Shown here piece by piece: positions 16,000 through 26,281 of a stretch of DNA of 64,000 nucleotides. The notes beneath the pieces were generated by a model. The model did not search any database. It worked only from the letters and a program-made list of their open reading frames with translations, and had not been told where the DNA came from. The first letter of the stretch is position 1; every line of letters begins with the position of its first letter. Both the position numbers and the translations under genes were made by a program. The stretch lies in the NCBI GenBank assembly GCA_958296025.1, contig OY282430.1, positions 186,001-250,000 of the forward strand, read 5' to 3'. The stretch is from an uncultured Pseudomonadales bacterium (lineage in GTDB: Bacteria; Pseudomonadota; Gammaproteobacteria; Pseudomonadales; Azotimanducaceae).

Positions 16000-17229
16000 A
16001 TGGAGACCATCAGGGTACGTCAAGCTCGAACCTTTTTGAAGGTGACCGACAAGGGCAGCATCACCAAGGCGGCGGCGACGCTCAACAGGTCGCAAACCAG
16101 CGTCACCAAGACCATTCAAGATGTGGAGAATGCCTTGGGCTTGGAGCTCTTTTCAAGGTCCTCTAGAGGCGTCAAGTTGTCGGTGTATGGGGAAACGCTG
16201 CTGCCCAAGGCGCAAGCCGCGCTGGAGGAATTCCGCAAGGCGGAAGCCTTCGTGCCGCCGGCGACGCTACGCGCCTTCCACAGCGCCGCGCGCTTTTTCC
16301 GCATGGATGTGTCTGACAAGTGGCTGGACGCCCTGATCGCTGCGGCGGAAACGCGCAGCGTCGCGGCCGCCGGCCAGCAGCTCGGCATCACCTCATCCGC
16401 CGTGTCCGCATCCCTGCGCAAACTGCAGGACAGCTTGGGCGTCACCCTCTTCGAGCGAACTTCGGCGGCGCTGGAGCCCACTTCGTTCTCGCGCAACGCT
16501 GTTAGGCACCTGAAGTTGGCCCGCAACTATCTGCGCCAAGGGGTGGAGGAGATGGCCAGCGTCACGGGCGTCATCCGCGGCCGCGTGGTGGTGGGTTCGC
16601 TGCCCTTCGTGCGTACGCGGATTTTGCCCCAGGCGATCATCAACGTGCTGTCGGCGCATCCGCAGCTGGACATCGCCACCGCGGAGTTGCCCTACGACGG
16701 CCTAATCACCGGGCTGCGCTGTGGTGACGTGGATTTTCTGCTGGGCGCATTGCGCGGCAGGGACGCCGACGCCGATGTCGGCGAGGAAGAGCTGCTGCGC
16801 GACGGCCTGTCGGTGATCGTCCGGTTCGGCCATCCGCTGATGGGGTGCAAGCCTGTACGGTGGGAGGATCTGCTGGAATATCCTTGGGTGCTGCCGCATC
16901 AGGGTACGCCCACTCGGCTGCGGATACGCCAACTGTTGGCGAAGCGCGGGCTGAAGGAGCCGGAGCACATCGTCGAAACCAGTTCGTTCGTAATTCAGCG
17001 CGGGATAGTGATGGACAACGACAGCGTCACGGTGCTGTCCCGGCATCAAGCCCAACGGGAGGTGCGCGCCGGCATGCTGGCCGCCCTGAACGTTGAGCTG
17101 CCCGGTACGGAAAGGCCCATCGGCCTAACGACCCGGGTTCAAGACGCCCTGGCCCCCGCCGCGCAAGCCTTGGCGGACGAGGTACGCAAGGTGGTCGCAG
17201 AGCTTGGCCGAGACGGCTGCGTCCGCTAG
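16000..17229 (+). CDS. LysR-family regulator with two tandem HTH domains
   Basis: ATG 16000 follows AGGGG. Residues ~1-60 form a LysR helix-turn-helix: R-Q-A-R-T-F-L-K-V...S-I-T-K-A-A-A-T-L-N-R-S-Q-T-S-V-T-K-T-I. Residues ~105-170 form a second one: L-I-A-A-A-E-T-R-S-V-A-A-A-G-Q-Q-L-G-I-T-S-S-A-V-S-A-S-L, with L-G-V-T-L-F-E-R-T. A periplasmic-binding-like effector domain fills ~190-405. Ordinary LysR proteins have one HTH and ~300 residues, while this has 409. It is placed between pobA and ligAB on the same strand and probably controls them in response to 4-hydroxybenzoate, protocatechuate or a cleavage product. Confidence 0.88.
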   Translation: METIRVRQARTFLKVTDKGSITKAAATLNRSQTSVTKTIQDVENALGLELFSRSSRGVKLSVYGETLLPKAQAALEEFRKAEAFVPPATLRAFHSAARFFRMDVSDKWLDALIAAAETRSVAAAGQQLGITSSAVSASLRKLQDSLGVTLFERTSAALEPTSFSRNAVRHLKLARNYLRQGVEEMASVTGVIRGRVVVGSLPFVRTRILPQAIINVLSAHPQLDIATAELPYDGLITGLRCGDVDFLLGALRGRDADADVGEEELLRDGLSVIVRFGHPLMGCKPVRWEDLLEYPWVLPHQGTPTRLRIRQLLAKRGLKEPEHIVETSSFVIQRGIVMDNDSVTVLSRHQAQREVRAGMLAALNVELPGTERPIGLTTRVQDALAPAAQALADEVRKVVAELGRDGCVR

Positions 17230-17269
17230 GAAAAATCCGGCTGCCTCCATGCGAAATTTTTGCCTGCCC

Positions 17270-17297
17270 TTGTCGGCGTTCGTCTATTCTGGATACT
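17270..17297 (+). promoter_or_regulatory. Possible sigma-70 promoter upstream of ligA
   Basis: TTGTCG and GATACT are separated by 16 bases in the 95-base gap between the LysR gene and ligA. Both hexamers are imperfect matches to -35 and -10. It would let ligAB be expressed apart from pobA and the regulator. The call rests only on hexamer similarity. Confidence 0.3.
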
Positions 17298-17324
17298 GAC
17301 CGGTACACCCAAGGAGGGCAATCC

Positions 17325-18618
<1,294 letters not shown>

Positions 18619-18927
18619 GGCCGGTTAACACTATTTTGGCTGGCAAGGCGGAGCCTGGGTCCTATGGCCCACCCCACATGAGCGCACGACAACGCCGCAA
18701 CCAAGCCCTTGAACTGTCTGACGAAACAGGACCAGCGCACAACTTTGGACTATCCTCGGTTGCTGCGGTGCGGCTGCACTGACTGTGGGCTGTCTCAGCA
18801 TCGGCCACTGATGTGCGCCGCCTGCCTTGCAGTTCAAGCTGAGGTGGGGCGGCGGCGAAATAGTGCTTGACATTCGGCGGGCAGATTGCCACTTTCCGCC
18901 GAGGCTATTTTTTTCGGAGGCAGTGCC
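18619..18927. other. 309-base gap without a recognisable gene
   Basis: It separates ligB from a small hypothetical gene beside a transposase fragment. TTGACA at 18868-18873 is a good -35 hexamer, but there is no convincing -10 at the right distance. Short open frames here have no ribosome-binding site and no family resemblance. Confidence 0.4.
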
Positions 18928-19197
18928 ATGGCGAGCGCGAAGGCCAATGACATTGACGGCGATTCAGGGCACATCCGCGAGGGTCGCCGCATGTGCTTCG
19001 AGCAGGGCAAGGCATTCGTTCACATGCCCTCGCCGGACAGCGGGTTCATCATTACCGAAGAGCCCAACGGCGTTGTGCGCAAGCTCCGGTTGTCGGACCG
19101 GACCATCATCCGCACTTGGCCCGATGGAAGTGTTGACCATTTCCGCGAAGGCGACCTCCAGGACCTGCAGCCCTCATACATCCCGCCGAGGGCTTAA
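18928..19197 (+). CDS. Small conserved-looking hypothetical protein
   Basis: ATG 18928 is preceded by CGGAGG at 18915-18920. The product is 89 residues, charged and apparently soluble, with F-V-H-M-P-S-P-D-S-G-F-I-I-T-E-E-P-N-G-V and T-I-I-R-T-W-P-D-G-S-V-D-H-F in a beta-rich pattern. No family is recognised. It directly abuts the IS3-type transposase remnant (two bases apart), so it may be carried with, or truncated by, that element. Confidence 0.6.
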   Translation: MASAKANDIDGDSGHIREGRRMCFEQGKAFVHMPSPDSGFIITEEPNGVVRKLRLSDRTIIRTWPDGSVDHFREGDLQDLQPSYIPPRA

Positions 19198-19199
19198 AC

Positions 19200-19523
19200 G
19201 CCGATGCCCTGCGCTTCGCCGCCGCGTTAGGCATATTCAACACGGACCAAGGTGCGCAGTTCACCAGCGACGCCTTTACCGGGGCGGTTCTGGCTTGCGG
19301 TGCGCGGGTGTCGATGGACAACGTCTTCATCGAACGACTTTGGCGCTCGCTCAAGCACGAGGCGGCGCATCTGCACGACTTGGCCGATGGACTGGATGTG
19401 CATCGGGTAATCGGCGCATGGCTGGCGTTCCACAACGACTGCCGCCCGCACTCGGCGCTGTGCGAAAGGACGCCGCGCATGGCCTACGAGGGGCTGCCCA
19501 TGCCCTTGGCGAAAGCGGCGTGA
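19200..19523 (+). pseudogene. IS3-family transposase fragment (integrase core C-terminus)
   Basis: The translation in one frame gives F-N-T-D-Q-G-A-Q-F-T-S-D-A-F-T-G, then S-M-D-N-V-F-I-E-R-L-W-R-S-L-K and F-H-N-D-C-R-P-H-S-A-L, the end of an IS3-type DDE integrase. N-T-D-Q-G carries the second catalytic Asp and F-I-E-R carries the Glu. A short stretch normally found between the G-x-R-x-S-M region and D-N-V-F-I-E-R (G-x-G-x-W-M-type) is missing, and the N-terminal half, orfA and inverted repeats are absent. It is a dead remnant and marks past insertion beside AT-richer foreign DNA. Confidence 0.88.
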
Positions 19524-19673
19524 TCATGACGTTGACGTGCGCAGGGAAAGGGCTAGGATGCCCTAGGACAGAGGGCGACATTCACTGCTTGAATGGACTC
19601 TATTTCAGCCCTCGACCTGTGACAAGAATCGGACCCACCTCACTGGGGATGGTTAGGAAGGAGAACAGATGCC

Positions 19674-20261
19674 ATGACGCTCAAGAGGTTCCGCGAAGGG
19701 CTTGAGGCTTTGATGCCGAGTCCTGATGCAAGGCCATTCACATGCACTGGGTCGCCTCTTGAGTGCCGCCTTTTCATTGTTGGACTAAACTCGGCCACGC
19801 AGTTGAAACAGGACTTTTTCCGTCGCTATTGGTGCGATGACAGAGGCTTTCTTCGAGACGTTTTTGAAGACGACTACTCGCACATGCGCAAGAAGGCAGG
19901 CACCCGTCCGCGAATTGAAGCTTTCGTGGAAGGGGCGTCGCCGGTGCCTTGCCTTGAAACGAATATCTACGCTGCGCCTACAAAAAAAGCATCTCAGCTA
20001 AAGCTAGAAGATAAGAACACGGATATCATTGAATACCTCATAAAAACAATCCGTCCTGCCGGAATTTTTGTTCACACCAACAAGCCAATAGAGTTTTTCC
20101 AAAAAATATCGGGTTGCAATAACATTGCCGGCGACGCACCCAAGTTGGTGAAGATATTTAGGCAACCAACCCAATTGTTGGGAGTGCCTGGCCCGTTGTG
20201 GAGACAGAGTATTGATTCTGCGAGAAAGGCAGGCACCAAGATGAAGAAAGCCTGTGTATAG
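19674..20261 (+). CDS. Hypothetical protein, tentatively uracil-DNA-glycosylase-like fold
   Basis: ATG 19674 has AGGAAGGAG upstream. The 195-residue product has C-R-L-F-I-V-G-L-N-S-A-T followed by a Phe/Trp-rich stretch, like the G-x-N-P motif region that opens uracil-DNA-glycosylase-superfamily proteins, and later I-F-V-H-T-N-K-P, where such proteins often have a conserved His. The assignment is a fold-level guess. Base composition, especially in the second half (runs of A), is clearly lower in GC than the neighbours, and the gene lies after an IS remnant, so it was probably acquired horizontally. Confidence 0.5.
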   Translation: MTLKRFREGLEALMPSPDARPFTCTGSPLECRLFIVGLNSATQLKQDFFRRYWCDDRGFLRDVFEDDYSHMRKKAGTRPRIEAFVEGASPVPCLETNIYAAPTKKASQLKLEDKNTDIIEYLIKTIRPAGIFVHTNKPIEFFQKISGCNNIAGDAPKLVKIFRQPTQLLGVPGPLWRQSIDSARKAGTKMKKACV

Positions 20262-20340
20262 AGACAACATTCATGAATTCCACTGGCCTGCCTTGCCCGG
20301 CGAGACCCGCGCTGCGTAGCGCTGCCGTACCGTTAACCCC

Positions 20341-20379
20341 ACCATGCCACCTATCCTTGGACCCTAATTGGCAGTTGCG
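20341..20379 (+). repeat. 39-base dispersed repeat, copy 2
   Basis: Matches 13001-13039 except for two single-base changes. It is located in the 179-base gap before the YefM/YoeB pair, preceded by CCGTTAACCCC. Confidence 0.7.
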
Positions 20380-20440
20380 TCTTGCAAAAGCATGAGTACA
20401 ATAATCCGTACTTCAATTGAGCCTGTATATGGTGGTAACC

Positions 20441-20719
20441 ATGACTGGACCGATGTTCAACTACTCCGAGGCGCGCCGTGGCTTGAAGGCGCTGATGGAC
20501 GCGGCCATCTCCGATCGGGTGGCCATCACCATAACGCGAAGCAGAAGCGAGCCCGTCGTCATGATCGCAAAATCGGAATACGATGCCTTGGTGGAAACGC
20601 TCCATCTCATTCGCTCCCCCCGCAACGCCGAACGGCTGCGGGAGGCCATTGCCGAAACCACCGCCGGCAAGATGGTCAAAGCCAAGTTGGTCGATGGCGA
20701 AATCCACGAAGCACCCTAA
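20441..20719 (+). CDS. yefM: Phd/YefM-type antitoxin
   Basis: Ninety-two residues from ATG 20441. F-N-Y-S-E-A-R-R-G-L-K-A-L-M-D at the start, V-A-I-T-I-T-R and P-V-V-M-I-A-K-S-E-Y-D-A-L-V-E-T form the YefM/Phd DNA-binding fold, followed by the toxin-binding tail (LREAIAET...). Alternative in-frame starts lie at 20417 and 20453. The toxin gene overlaps the last 26 bases, the usual antitoxin-first order. It would neutralise YoeB and repress the shared promoter. Confidence 0.9.
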   Translation: MTGPMFNYSEARRGLKALMDAAISDRVAITITRSRSEPVVMIAKSEYDALVETLHLIRSPRNAERLREAIAETTAGKMVKAKLVDGEIHEAP

Positions 20720-20990
20720 GGCGAAAGGCGTCAAGCCGGATTTAGCATTCTCCCGCCAAGGCTGGGAGGACTACCAGCACTGGGTCCGCACCGACCGCAA
20801 GACTGCCGGGAGGATTGCGCGGCTGATCGAAGCCTGCTTGCAGGATCCATTCCAGGGCATCGGCCACCCCGAACCGCTCAAGCACGAATTCGCCGGCATT
20901 TGGTCGCGCCGGATCGCCCAGGAGCACCGCCTCGTGTACAAAGTAGATGGCGATGTCTGCCTCATTCTTCAATGCCGATATCATTACTGA
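20694..20990 (+). CDS. yoeB: YoeB-type ribosome-dependent mRNA interferase toxin
   Basis: From ATG 20694 the product is 98 residues with a slightly extended N-terminus (AKSTKHPKAKGVKP). F-S-R-Q-G-W-E-D-Y-Q-H-W, L-I-E-A-C-L-Q-D-P-F-Q-G-I-G-H-P-E-P-L-K, W-S-R-R-I-A-Q-E-H-R-L-V-Y and the end R-Y-H-Y are the YoeB signature. The catalytic Glu and Arg and the C-terminal His-Tyr are present, so it looks active. The start overlaps yefM. Confidence 0.92.
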   Translation: MAKSTKHPKAKGVKPDLAFSRQGWEDYQHWVRTDRKTAGRIARLIEACLQDPFQGIGHPEPLKHEFAGIWSRRIAQEHRLVYKVDGDVCLILQCRYHY

Positions 20991-21118
20991 GCATCCTTCG
21001 CCCCTTCTAGGCACGGCGACCGAGCAAGGAGCCCATGCCGGCGAGAGGTGCGTTGACGCACGACGGGGGTGGGGCGCGTCAAGAACGCTGCGCAGTTTCC
21101 TGGCGGCCTCGTAAACGC

Positions 21119-23938
21119 CTATTCGAAGTCATACGAGATTCTCACCCCCAGGCTGCGCGGCCGCTGCATGGTGACCACCGGCGTGTAGCGCCCGCCGACC
21201 TGCACGACGGGGGCCTTTTCGTTGCCTAGGTTGTCGATGAACAGTTCCGCCCGCCAATCGTCCTTCGTCAGGCCGACGGAGACGTTGAAGGTGGTCGCCG
21301 CCGGATTGACGAAGCGGGAGTTCAAGGGCAGGCGCCGCCCGTCTTCGGCGCTGGCGTCCGGAATGGCGATGTTGCCGAAGGCGCCGCCCTCGTTGTGGAT
21401 TTGCAGGCCGGAGTGGCGCCCGGTTTGGTGGAACAGCGTGTCGTCCATGTACTCCGCCTTGCCGACCATGCCGGAGAGGCTGCGGCCGCGGTGGATGACG
21501 CTGGCCGTGAGGAAGGCGTCGGCACCCCAGCGGTTGAGCGGAAAGTCGTAGCGGACCCGCAAGTTGCCGGAAAACTTGGGCGACAACGGCAGGTCCGCCC
21601 CCACCGGCACGGAAACGCCGATCAACTGCGGATTTACCCGCTTCAGCCGCGTATCCAAGACGCTGAAGGCGCCGGTGAGCGTCAAGGCTTGGGTAGGCAG
21701 CCATTGGAAGTCCACTTCCAGGCCCTGCGCCCGGGCATCGCCCACGTTTTCGATGAAGTAGTTGAACGCCACGTTTAGCGGGTCGTAGCGGGAAACCTGC
21801 ATGTCTTCGATCTCGGACCGATAGGCGGTGGCGTTCACCCGCAGCAGGCCACCCAGAAAATCCCCCTTCATGCCCAGTTCGTAGTTGTACAAACGGTCGG
21901 TTAGCGCCACTGGCGGCACCGCGTAGTTCTCGAACACGCCGGTTTGGACGTTGGCGAACTGGCCGCCGTTGCGGTTCAGCGTGGCCGGGCGATAGCCTTC
22001 CGAAAAGGTGGCGAACACCAGCAAATCATCAGTCGGCAGCCAAGTCAGGGTGGCGTGGATGATGGTATCGACCTCGTTGATCGTGCCGTCCGGCTGCATT
22101 CCGGCAAGGCTTAAACTGCCGCTCTTGATGGCGTCTAGGGTGGCCTGGTTGCTGCCGCCGCCGCGAAACAGGTCCCGTGGCGAACCGTCCTCACCGTTGG
22201 GGCTGCGGGCGTTGAGGATCAGGCTGTCGTCGCCGCTGTCCGCATACTGGCCGAGCAGCCGCAGCCGCAGCGTCACGTCGTTGCTGAAGTCGGTGCCGTT
22301 GCAGCGGCCGTCGGCGGTTCCTTGCGCATTCGGCCCGATGCCGTAGCGGCAGCCGAATGACAAGTTGGAGGCGCCCTGCAGGCCGGAAGTCAGGTCGTAG
22401 CGGCGGGCGCTGAGCGACAGGATCCATTGATCGGTCAGATCGAACGCCGCCTCCCCGAAGAAAGCCAACTCCTCCTCGGTGCGGGTGTAGTCGTTGAAGA
22501 ACGTGACCGACGAGGCGCGCGGGCCGGACGAATTGACGCCGGGCGTGGGCAGGGCGGTGTTGCCGAGCAGAAAGCCGTCGCCGGAGTTGTCGTTGTTGAA
22601 GTTGTTGATGTGCTCGGCGTGCGCCGCATTGACCGCGCCATCGTGATAGTCACCCACATGGGTGGTCTTCGTGTCGTTTATGTACAGGCCGCCGAGCAGT
22701 CGCCAGCGTCGGCTGGGGTCCGTTGCGACTCTGAATTCGTGTGTGGTGCGGGTGTTCGTCGTGTCGTCCACGTACTGCTTGGTGGGGTCGTAGCAGTTGT
22801 TGGGATCGGTCGGTTCGTAGATGTTGCCACTGCACAGGTAGTAGGTGATGTAGCCGCCGCCGCTGTTGTAGTGGGTGTAATCGACCACGCTGTCCACTTC
22901 GCGGGATAGATGCCCGCCCGTGTACACCATGTCCAGGTTGGCGAGCCGCCCGCTCAACGTCCAGGTGGTTAAGCCGAACTCGTCGCGGTTGAAGTCCGGG
23001 GTGAAGGTGGCGGACGCATGCGCCCTGCCCAGGCTGGGATCGATGAGGAAGCTGCCCTCCGCCTCCAAGGTTTGGGCGGTGTGCTGCACCAGCGCCTCCC
23101 AGTCGTCGTTGACGCCGTACAGCAAGCCGATGCGTCCGCCCCGATAGGAGGCGTCGTTCCAGTCCTTTTGCACCAGCCCGTCGTTGCGGGCGCTGGCTAT
23201 GGCGTCGGCCTCCGCCAGCCGGGGGCCGTAGCCGGCGTTGTTGCGGTCCACCACCTCCGCGGACGGAGTGAAAGTGGCCGGAACGTTGTCGATCCAGCCG
23301 CCCTGCTTGTCGCTATGGACGGTTAGGCGCACGGCGAGCGCATCCGTGACGGGCCAGTTCAGGAAGGCATCGACTGCGGCGCTTTCGGCCCCGCCGTCGG
23401 TGAACCCGTAGCGGCTGTTGAAGCCGGCGGCAAAACCGGCGGGGTTCGGCTTGCGCGTGATGAAACGCAAGTTGCCGGACTGCGAGCTGGCCCCGAACAA
23501 CGTGCCTTGCGGCCCCGCCAGGACTTCAATGCGTTCGAGGTCCACGGCGTACACGTCCAGATTGCGCCCGCCGAAGGACACCGGCTGTTCGTCCACATAG
23601 AGTGCGACGCCCGGAGCGGAGCCTTGCTGGGTGGAGACGGTCACCCCGGACTGCTCCGTGGCGCTGCCGCGGATGTACAGCTCCTTCTTGCCCGGGCCGT
23701 TGCCGGCGCTGAGCACGTTGGGCAGGAACTCCACGTATTCGTCGAAGGTCTCGACGCCGAGTTCCCGCATCGCCTCGCCGGTCATCGCCTGCACGGGAAT
23801 GCTCACGTCTTGCGCACTCTCGGCGCGCTTGGTGGCGGTGACGATGATGGTTTCCACGCTGCGCTGCGCATCTTCGGTTTGGGCGCCGGCTGCTGCTGCG
23901 GTCACCGCAGCCGACACCGCAAGGCTCAGCTTCTTCAT
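21119..23938 (-). CDS. TonB-dependent receptor
   Basis: Outer-membrane receptor of ~939 residues. It has a signal peptide (MKKLSLAVSAAVTAAAAGAQ), the TonB box V-E-T-I-I-V-T-A-T-K-R, a plug with V-L-A-G-P-Q-G-T-L-F-G-A-S-S-Q-S-G, and a long barrel ending Y-D-F-E. ATG 23938 gives the cleanest signal peptide. An upstream ATG at 23986 would add 16 residues. An unusually large periplasmic/extracellular loop region (residues ~330-460) carries many Asn, Asp and Tyr. It is divergent from the class III aminotransferase. Confidence 0.92.
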   Translation of the reverse strand: MKKLSLAVSAAVTAAAAGAQTEDAQRSVETIIVTATKRAESAQDVSIPVQAMTGEAMRELGVETFDEYVEFLPNVLSAGNGPGKKELYIRGSATEQSGVTVSTQQGSAPGVALYVDEQPVSFGGRNLDVYAVDLERIEVLAGPQGTLFGASSQSGNLRFITRKPNPAGFAAGFNSRYGFTDGGAESAAVDAFLNWPVTDALAVRLTVHSDKQGGWIDNVPATFTPSAEVVDRNNAGYGPRLAEADAIASARNDGLVQKDWNDASYRGGRIGLLYGVNDDWEALVQHTAQTLEAEGSFLIDPSLGRAHASATFTPDFNRDEFGLTTWTLSGRLANLDMVYTGGHLSREVDSVVDYTHYNSGGGYITYYLCSGNIYEPTDPNNCYDPTKQYVDDTTNTRTTHEFRVATDPSRRWRLLGGLYINDTKTTHVGDYHDGAVNAAHAEHINNFNNDNSGDGFLLGNTALPTPGVNSSGPRASSVTFFNDYTRTEEELAFFGEAAFDLTDQWILSLSARRYDLTSGLQGASNLSFGCRYGIGPNAQGTADGRCNGTDFSNDVTLRLRLLGQYADSGDDSLILNARSPNGEDGSPRDLFRGGGSNQATLDAIKSGSLSLAGMQPDGTINEVDTIIHATLTWLPTDDLLVFATFSEGYRPATLNRNGGQFANVQTGVFENYAVPPVALTDRLYNYELGMKGDFLGGLLRVNATAYRSEIEDMQVSRYDPLNVAFNYFIENVGDARAQGLEVDFQWLPTQALTLTGAFSVLDTRLKRVNPQLIGVSVPVGADLPLSPKFSGNLRVRYDFPLNRWGADAFLTASVIHRGRSLSGMVGKAEYMDDTLFHQTGRHSGLQIHNEGGAFGNIAIPDASAEDGRRLPLNSRFVNPAATTFNVSVGLTKDDWRAELFIDNLGNEKAPVVQVGGRYTPVVTMQRPRSLGVRISYDFE

Positions 23939-24340
23939 GCGCCAAGGTCCGCGATGGAGCGCCGTCGGCCTTGGTTTCTCAACCATGTTTTCCTCTAGGC
24001 TGCGCTGAACCAGGAGGCCATTTTAGCAGTCACGAAACTCTTGGAGTTCAAGCAACGTCCGTATGCAAGGCGAAAGCCCAACCGGATTAGACTTCCTGTG
24101 GGGCTGACTTAGCTTGCGCTTGATGTGGCCCTAGCAATAGCGCCATTAAATGGCGGCCTGGCGAAAACTTGGTTTCGGTGCCTTGGCTGGACGCGGTGCC
24201 TCTGCTTGAACCTGACTGTGCCGCGGCCTATCATCACTCGCCAATTTCGGCTGGCGTTGTTCTCCCCAGCCGCTTTTTGGCTGGGCAGATGCGCCGTTCC
24301 CACCGAGGGGTTCGCCTCTAGGCCAGCATTGGAGGGCGAC
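23939..24340. promoter_or_regulatory. 402-base divergent intergenic region (TonB receptor / aminotransferase)
   Basis: It must contain the promoters of both flanking genes. GGAGGG at 24331-24336 is the ribosome-binding site of the aminotransferase. The frame open upstream of that gene (from 24125) lacks a signal or domain and is not counted. I see no clear operator or hairpin. Confidence 0.4.
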
Positions 24341-25738
24341 ATGTACGACCTTCCCGGTCCCCGCAGCCGGGCGCTGCTGGCGCGGGGCCTGCCCCATCTG
24401 CGTGACGGCAAGCGGTATGAGGCCGCCAGCCAGCGCAGCGCCGCCAAAGGCCATGTGCCGCCGGCTCAGGTCATTGTCGATCGGGCGGAGGGGGATTACG
24501 TCTGGGATCTGGACGGCAATCGCTACATCGACTTTCAGAACGGCTGGGCCACCAACCCTCTTGGCAACTGCCATCCGGAGATCATCGAGGCGGTGCATCA
24601 GGCGCAGCGGCGTTACGGCTACCACTGGGAGCATCCCCTGCGCATCCCCTTGGCGGAGAAGTTGGCGGCGTTGATGCCGGGCCAGGCGTTGCCGCGCTTC
24701 AGTTTTGAGGTCTCCGGCACCGAAGCTGCGGAAGCCGCAGTGCATCTGGCGTTGTGCCACATGCAGCGGCGCTACGTCATCAGCTTCACCTCCGCCTTCC
24801 ACGGCGAGAGCTTGGGCACCAAGATGATCAGCGGCTACGGCAGCGCCAACAACCTCTACATGGAGGGCTGGGCCGGAGGCGTGATCAAGGCGCCCTATCC
24901 CTACTCCGAGGGCGTTCCCGCCAACATGACCGAAGAGCAGTACGTTGACTACTGCCTTTGGTATCTGGATACCCACATTCCCGAATATCTGGTTCCGCCG
25001 GAGAACATCGCCGCCATTCTCATCGAACCCGGCTTGGCCGAGGGCGGCAATTGGATTCCCAGCTTGACGTTCATGCAGGGCATCCGCCGCCTGTGCGACA
25101 AGCACGGCTGGCTGATGATCGCGGACGAAGTGCTCACCGGCTTGGGGCGCACCGGCAAGATGTGGTCGGTGGAGCACTACGGCCTAGTGCCGGACATCTT
25201 GGTGGCCGGCAAGAACCTTTCCGGCGGCATCGAACCCTGCGCCGGCGTGGCCGCCAAGGACGACATCTTGGGGGACAACCCCCGAGCCAGCGGCGGCGGC
25301 ACCTTCGCCGGCACCCCGGCCGGTTGCGCCGCCGCCTTGAAAACCTTGGAGATCTACGAACGGGACAACATCGTGGCCTCCGCCGCCCATCTAGGCGAAG
25401 TCGCCGCCAAGCGCATGGCGGACTGGCCGGCCCGCTACCCCATCGTCGGCCAAGTGCGCACCCTCGGCTTGCTGATGGGCGTCTCCTTCAATGCGCAGGA
25501 TGGTCAGGAGGACGACGCGCATGTGGCCCGCACCGTCCGCGACGAGATGCTCAAGCGCGGCGTCTGGGCGATCTGCGAATTGGAGCGCCAAGTGCGCATG
25601 TACCCCGCCCTGAACATGGACGAAGCGGTGCTGCGGCGCGGCCTCGATCTTATGGAGGAGTCCATCGATCAAGTGCAGCGCCACGGCGCCACCGTCGGCG
25701 ATTATCCGCCCATGCCCAGCGGCGTCGTCGGCTTCTGA
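24341..25738 (+). CDS. Class III pyridoxal-phosphate aminotransferase
   Basis: Four hundred and sixty-five residues, fold type I. W-D-L-D-G-N-R-Y-I-D-F near the start, the PLP-phosphate region V-S-G-T-E-A-A-E-A-A, I-A-D-E-V-L-T-G-L-G-R-T-G-K-M-W with the PLP-pyridine Asp, and the Schiff-base Lys in L-V-A-G-K-N-L-S-G-G are all present. T-F-A-G-T-P-A-G-C-A-A follows. The sequence belongs with omega-aminotransferases and glutamate-1-semialdehyde-type enzymes, but the amino donor and acceptor cannot be deduced. ATG 24341 has GGAGGG. It stands alone, between a divergent TonB receptor and the first defence island. Confidence 0.9.
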   Translation: MYDLPGPRSRALLARGLPHLRDGKRYEAASQRSAAKGHVPPAQVIVDRAEGDYVWDLDGNRYIDFQNGWATNPLGNCHPEIIEAVHQAQRRYGYHWEHPLRIPLAEKLAALMPGQALPRFSFEVSGTEAAEAAVHLALCHMQRRYVISFTSAFHGESLGTKMISGYGSANNLYMEGWAGGVIKAPYPYSEGVPANMTEEQYVDYCLWYLDTHIPEYLVPPENIAAILIEPGLAEGGNWIPSLTFMQGIRRLCDKHGWLMIADEVLTGLGRTGKMWSVEHYGLVPDILVAGKNLSGGIEPCAGVAAKDDILGDNPRASGGGTFAGTPAGCAAALKTLEIYERDNIVASAAHLGEVAAKRMADWPARYPIVGQVRTLGLLMGVSFNAQDGQEDDAHVARTVRDEMLKRGVWAICELERQVRMYPALNMDEAVLRRGLDLMEESIDQVQRHGATVGDYPPMPSGVVGF

Positions 25739-25884
25739 GAATGCATTAAGGCGAAGTGATCGCGCCCAGCTTTTTGAGTATCTCCTTGCGACAAAGTTTC
25801 TTCTTCAAGAGGTGTCTTCTGCTGGATGCGGTTTAGGCAGCGGCGCAGAGACTCCAGTTTTTCCGCAACAATTAGCCGATCCAT
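25702..25884 (-). pseudogene. Truncated HepT (HEPN) toxin
   Basis: It starts M-D-R-L-I-V-A-E-K-L-E-S-L-R-R-C-L-N-R-I-Q-Q-K-T-P, the normal N-terminus of HepT/DUF86 proteins. After ~33 residues the similarity ends, and the frame runs on antisense to the aminotransferase 3' end. The HEPN catalytic R-x4-6-H and Tyr lie further on in the family and are lost. It begins inside the stop region of the MntA gene, the usual coupling. The toxin is therefore dead and was cut where the island meets the aminotransferase. Confidence 0.75.
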
Positions 25885-26258
25885 GCCGCCCGCCTCTCTG
25901 CGAGGATTCTCTCCCGCAGCGGAAGGAAGTCGGCGCTGTCGATGAGATGCCTTGTCAACAACTTGGCGTAGGTTTCGTCATCGCCCAACAGCCTTTTTCC
26001 TTTGAAAATCTCTCCTAAAAGCGGTTCGCCGGCGCTGTGCAAATCGATGATATCGACCGGACGGCCAAATTCCGCTCCTATGGCGCCCATGAGTTCCAGC
26101 TTGAGGCCGCTTGGCAATGGGCCGTCGCCCAGCAGCGCCAAGTCAATGTCGCTGTCTGCGGAGGGAGTGCCGGCAGCATGCGAGCCAAATAGTATGGCTA
26201 GCCGGATTTGCGGGCAGCGGCCCAGCAACTGGAGCAATTTTTCATGGGAAACAAGCAT
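25872..26258 (-). CDS. mntA: MntA-type nucleotidyltransferase antitoxin
   Basis: Minimal nucleotidyltransferase of 128 residues. The active-site motif G-S-H-A-A-G-T-P-S-A-D-S-D-I-D-L-A and a third acidic residue in V-D-I-I-D-L are present. In MntA/HepT systems it AMPylates the HepT toxin. Here the partner that follows is only a fragment, so this is an orphan antitoxin. A start at 26282 would add eight residues. It looks intact and may still be expressed. Confidence 0.83.
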   Translation of the reverse strand: MLVSHEKLLQLLGRCPQIRLAILFGSHAAGTPSADSDIDLALLGDGPLPSGLKLELMGAIGAEFGRPVDIIDLHSAGEPLLGEIFKGKRLLGDDETYAKLLTRHLIDSADFLPLRERILAERRAAWIG

Positions 26259-26281
26259 GACGGCATTGTAGCGACTCCTCA

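Noticed and set aside
19540-19580. Terminator-like inverted repeat after the IS3 fragment (AGGGC...GCCCT)
   Set aside because: The stem is only five bases and no T-run follows.
24125-24340. N-terminal extension of the aminotransferase
   Set aside because: No signal or domain. A good ribosome-binding site supports ATG 24341.
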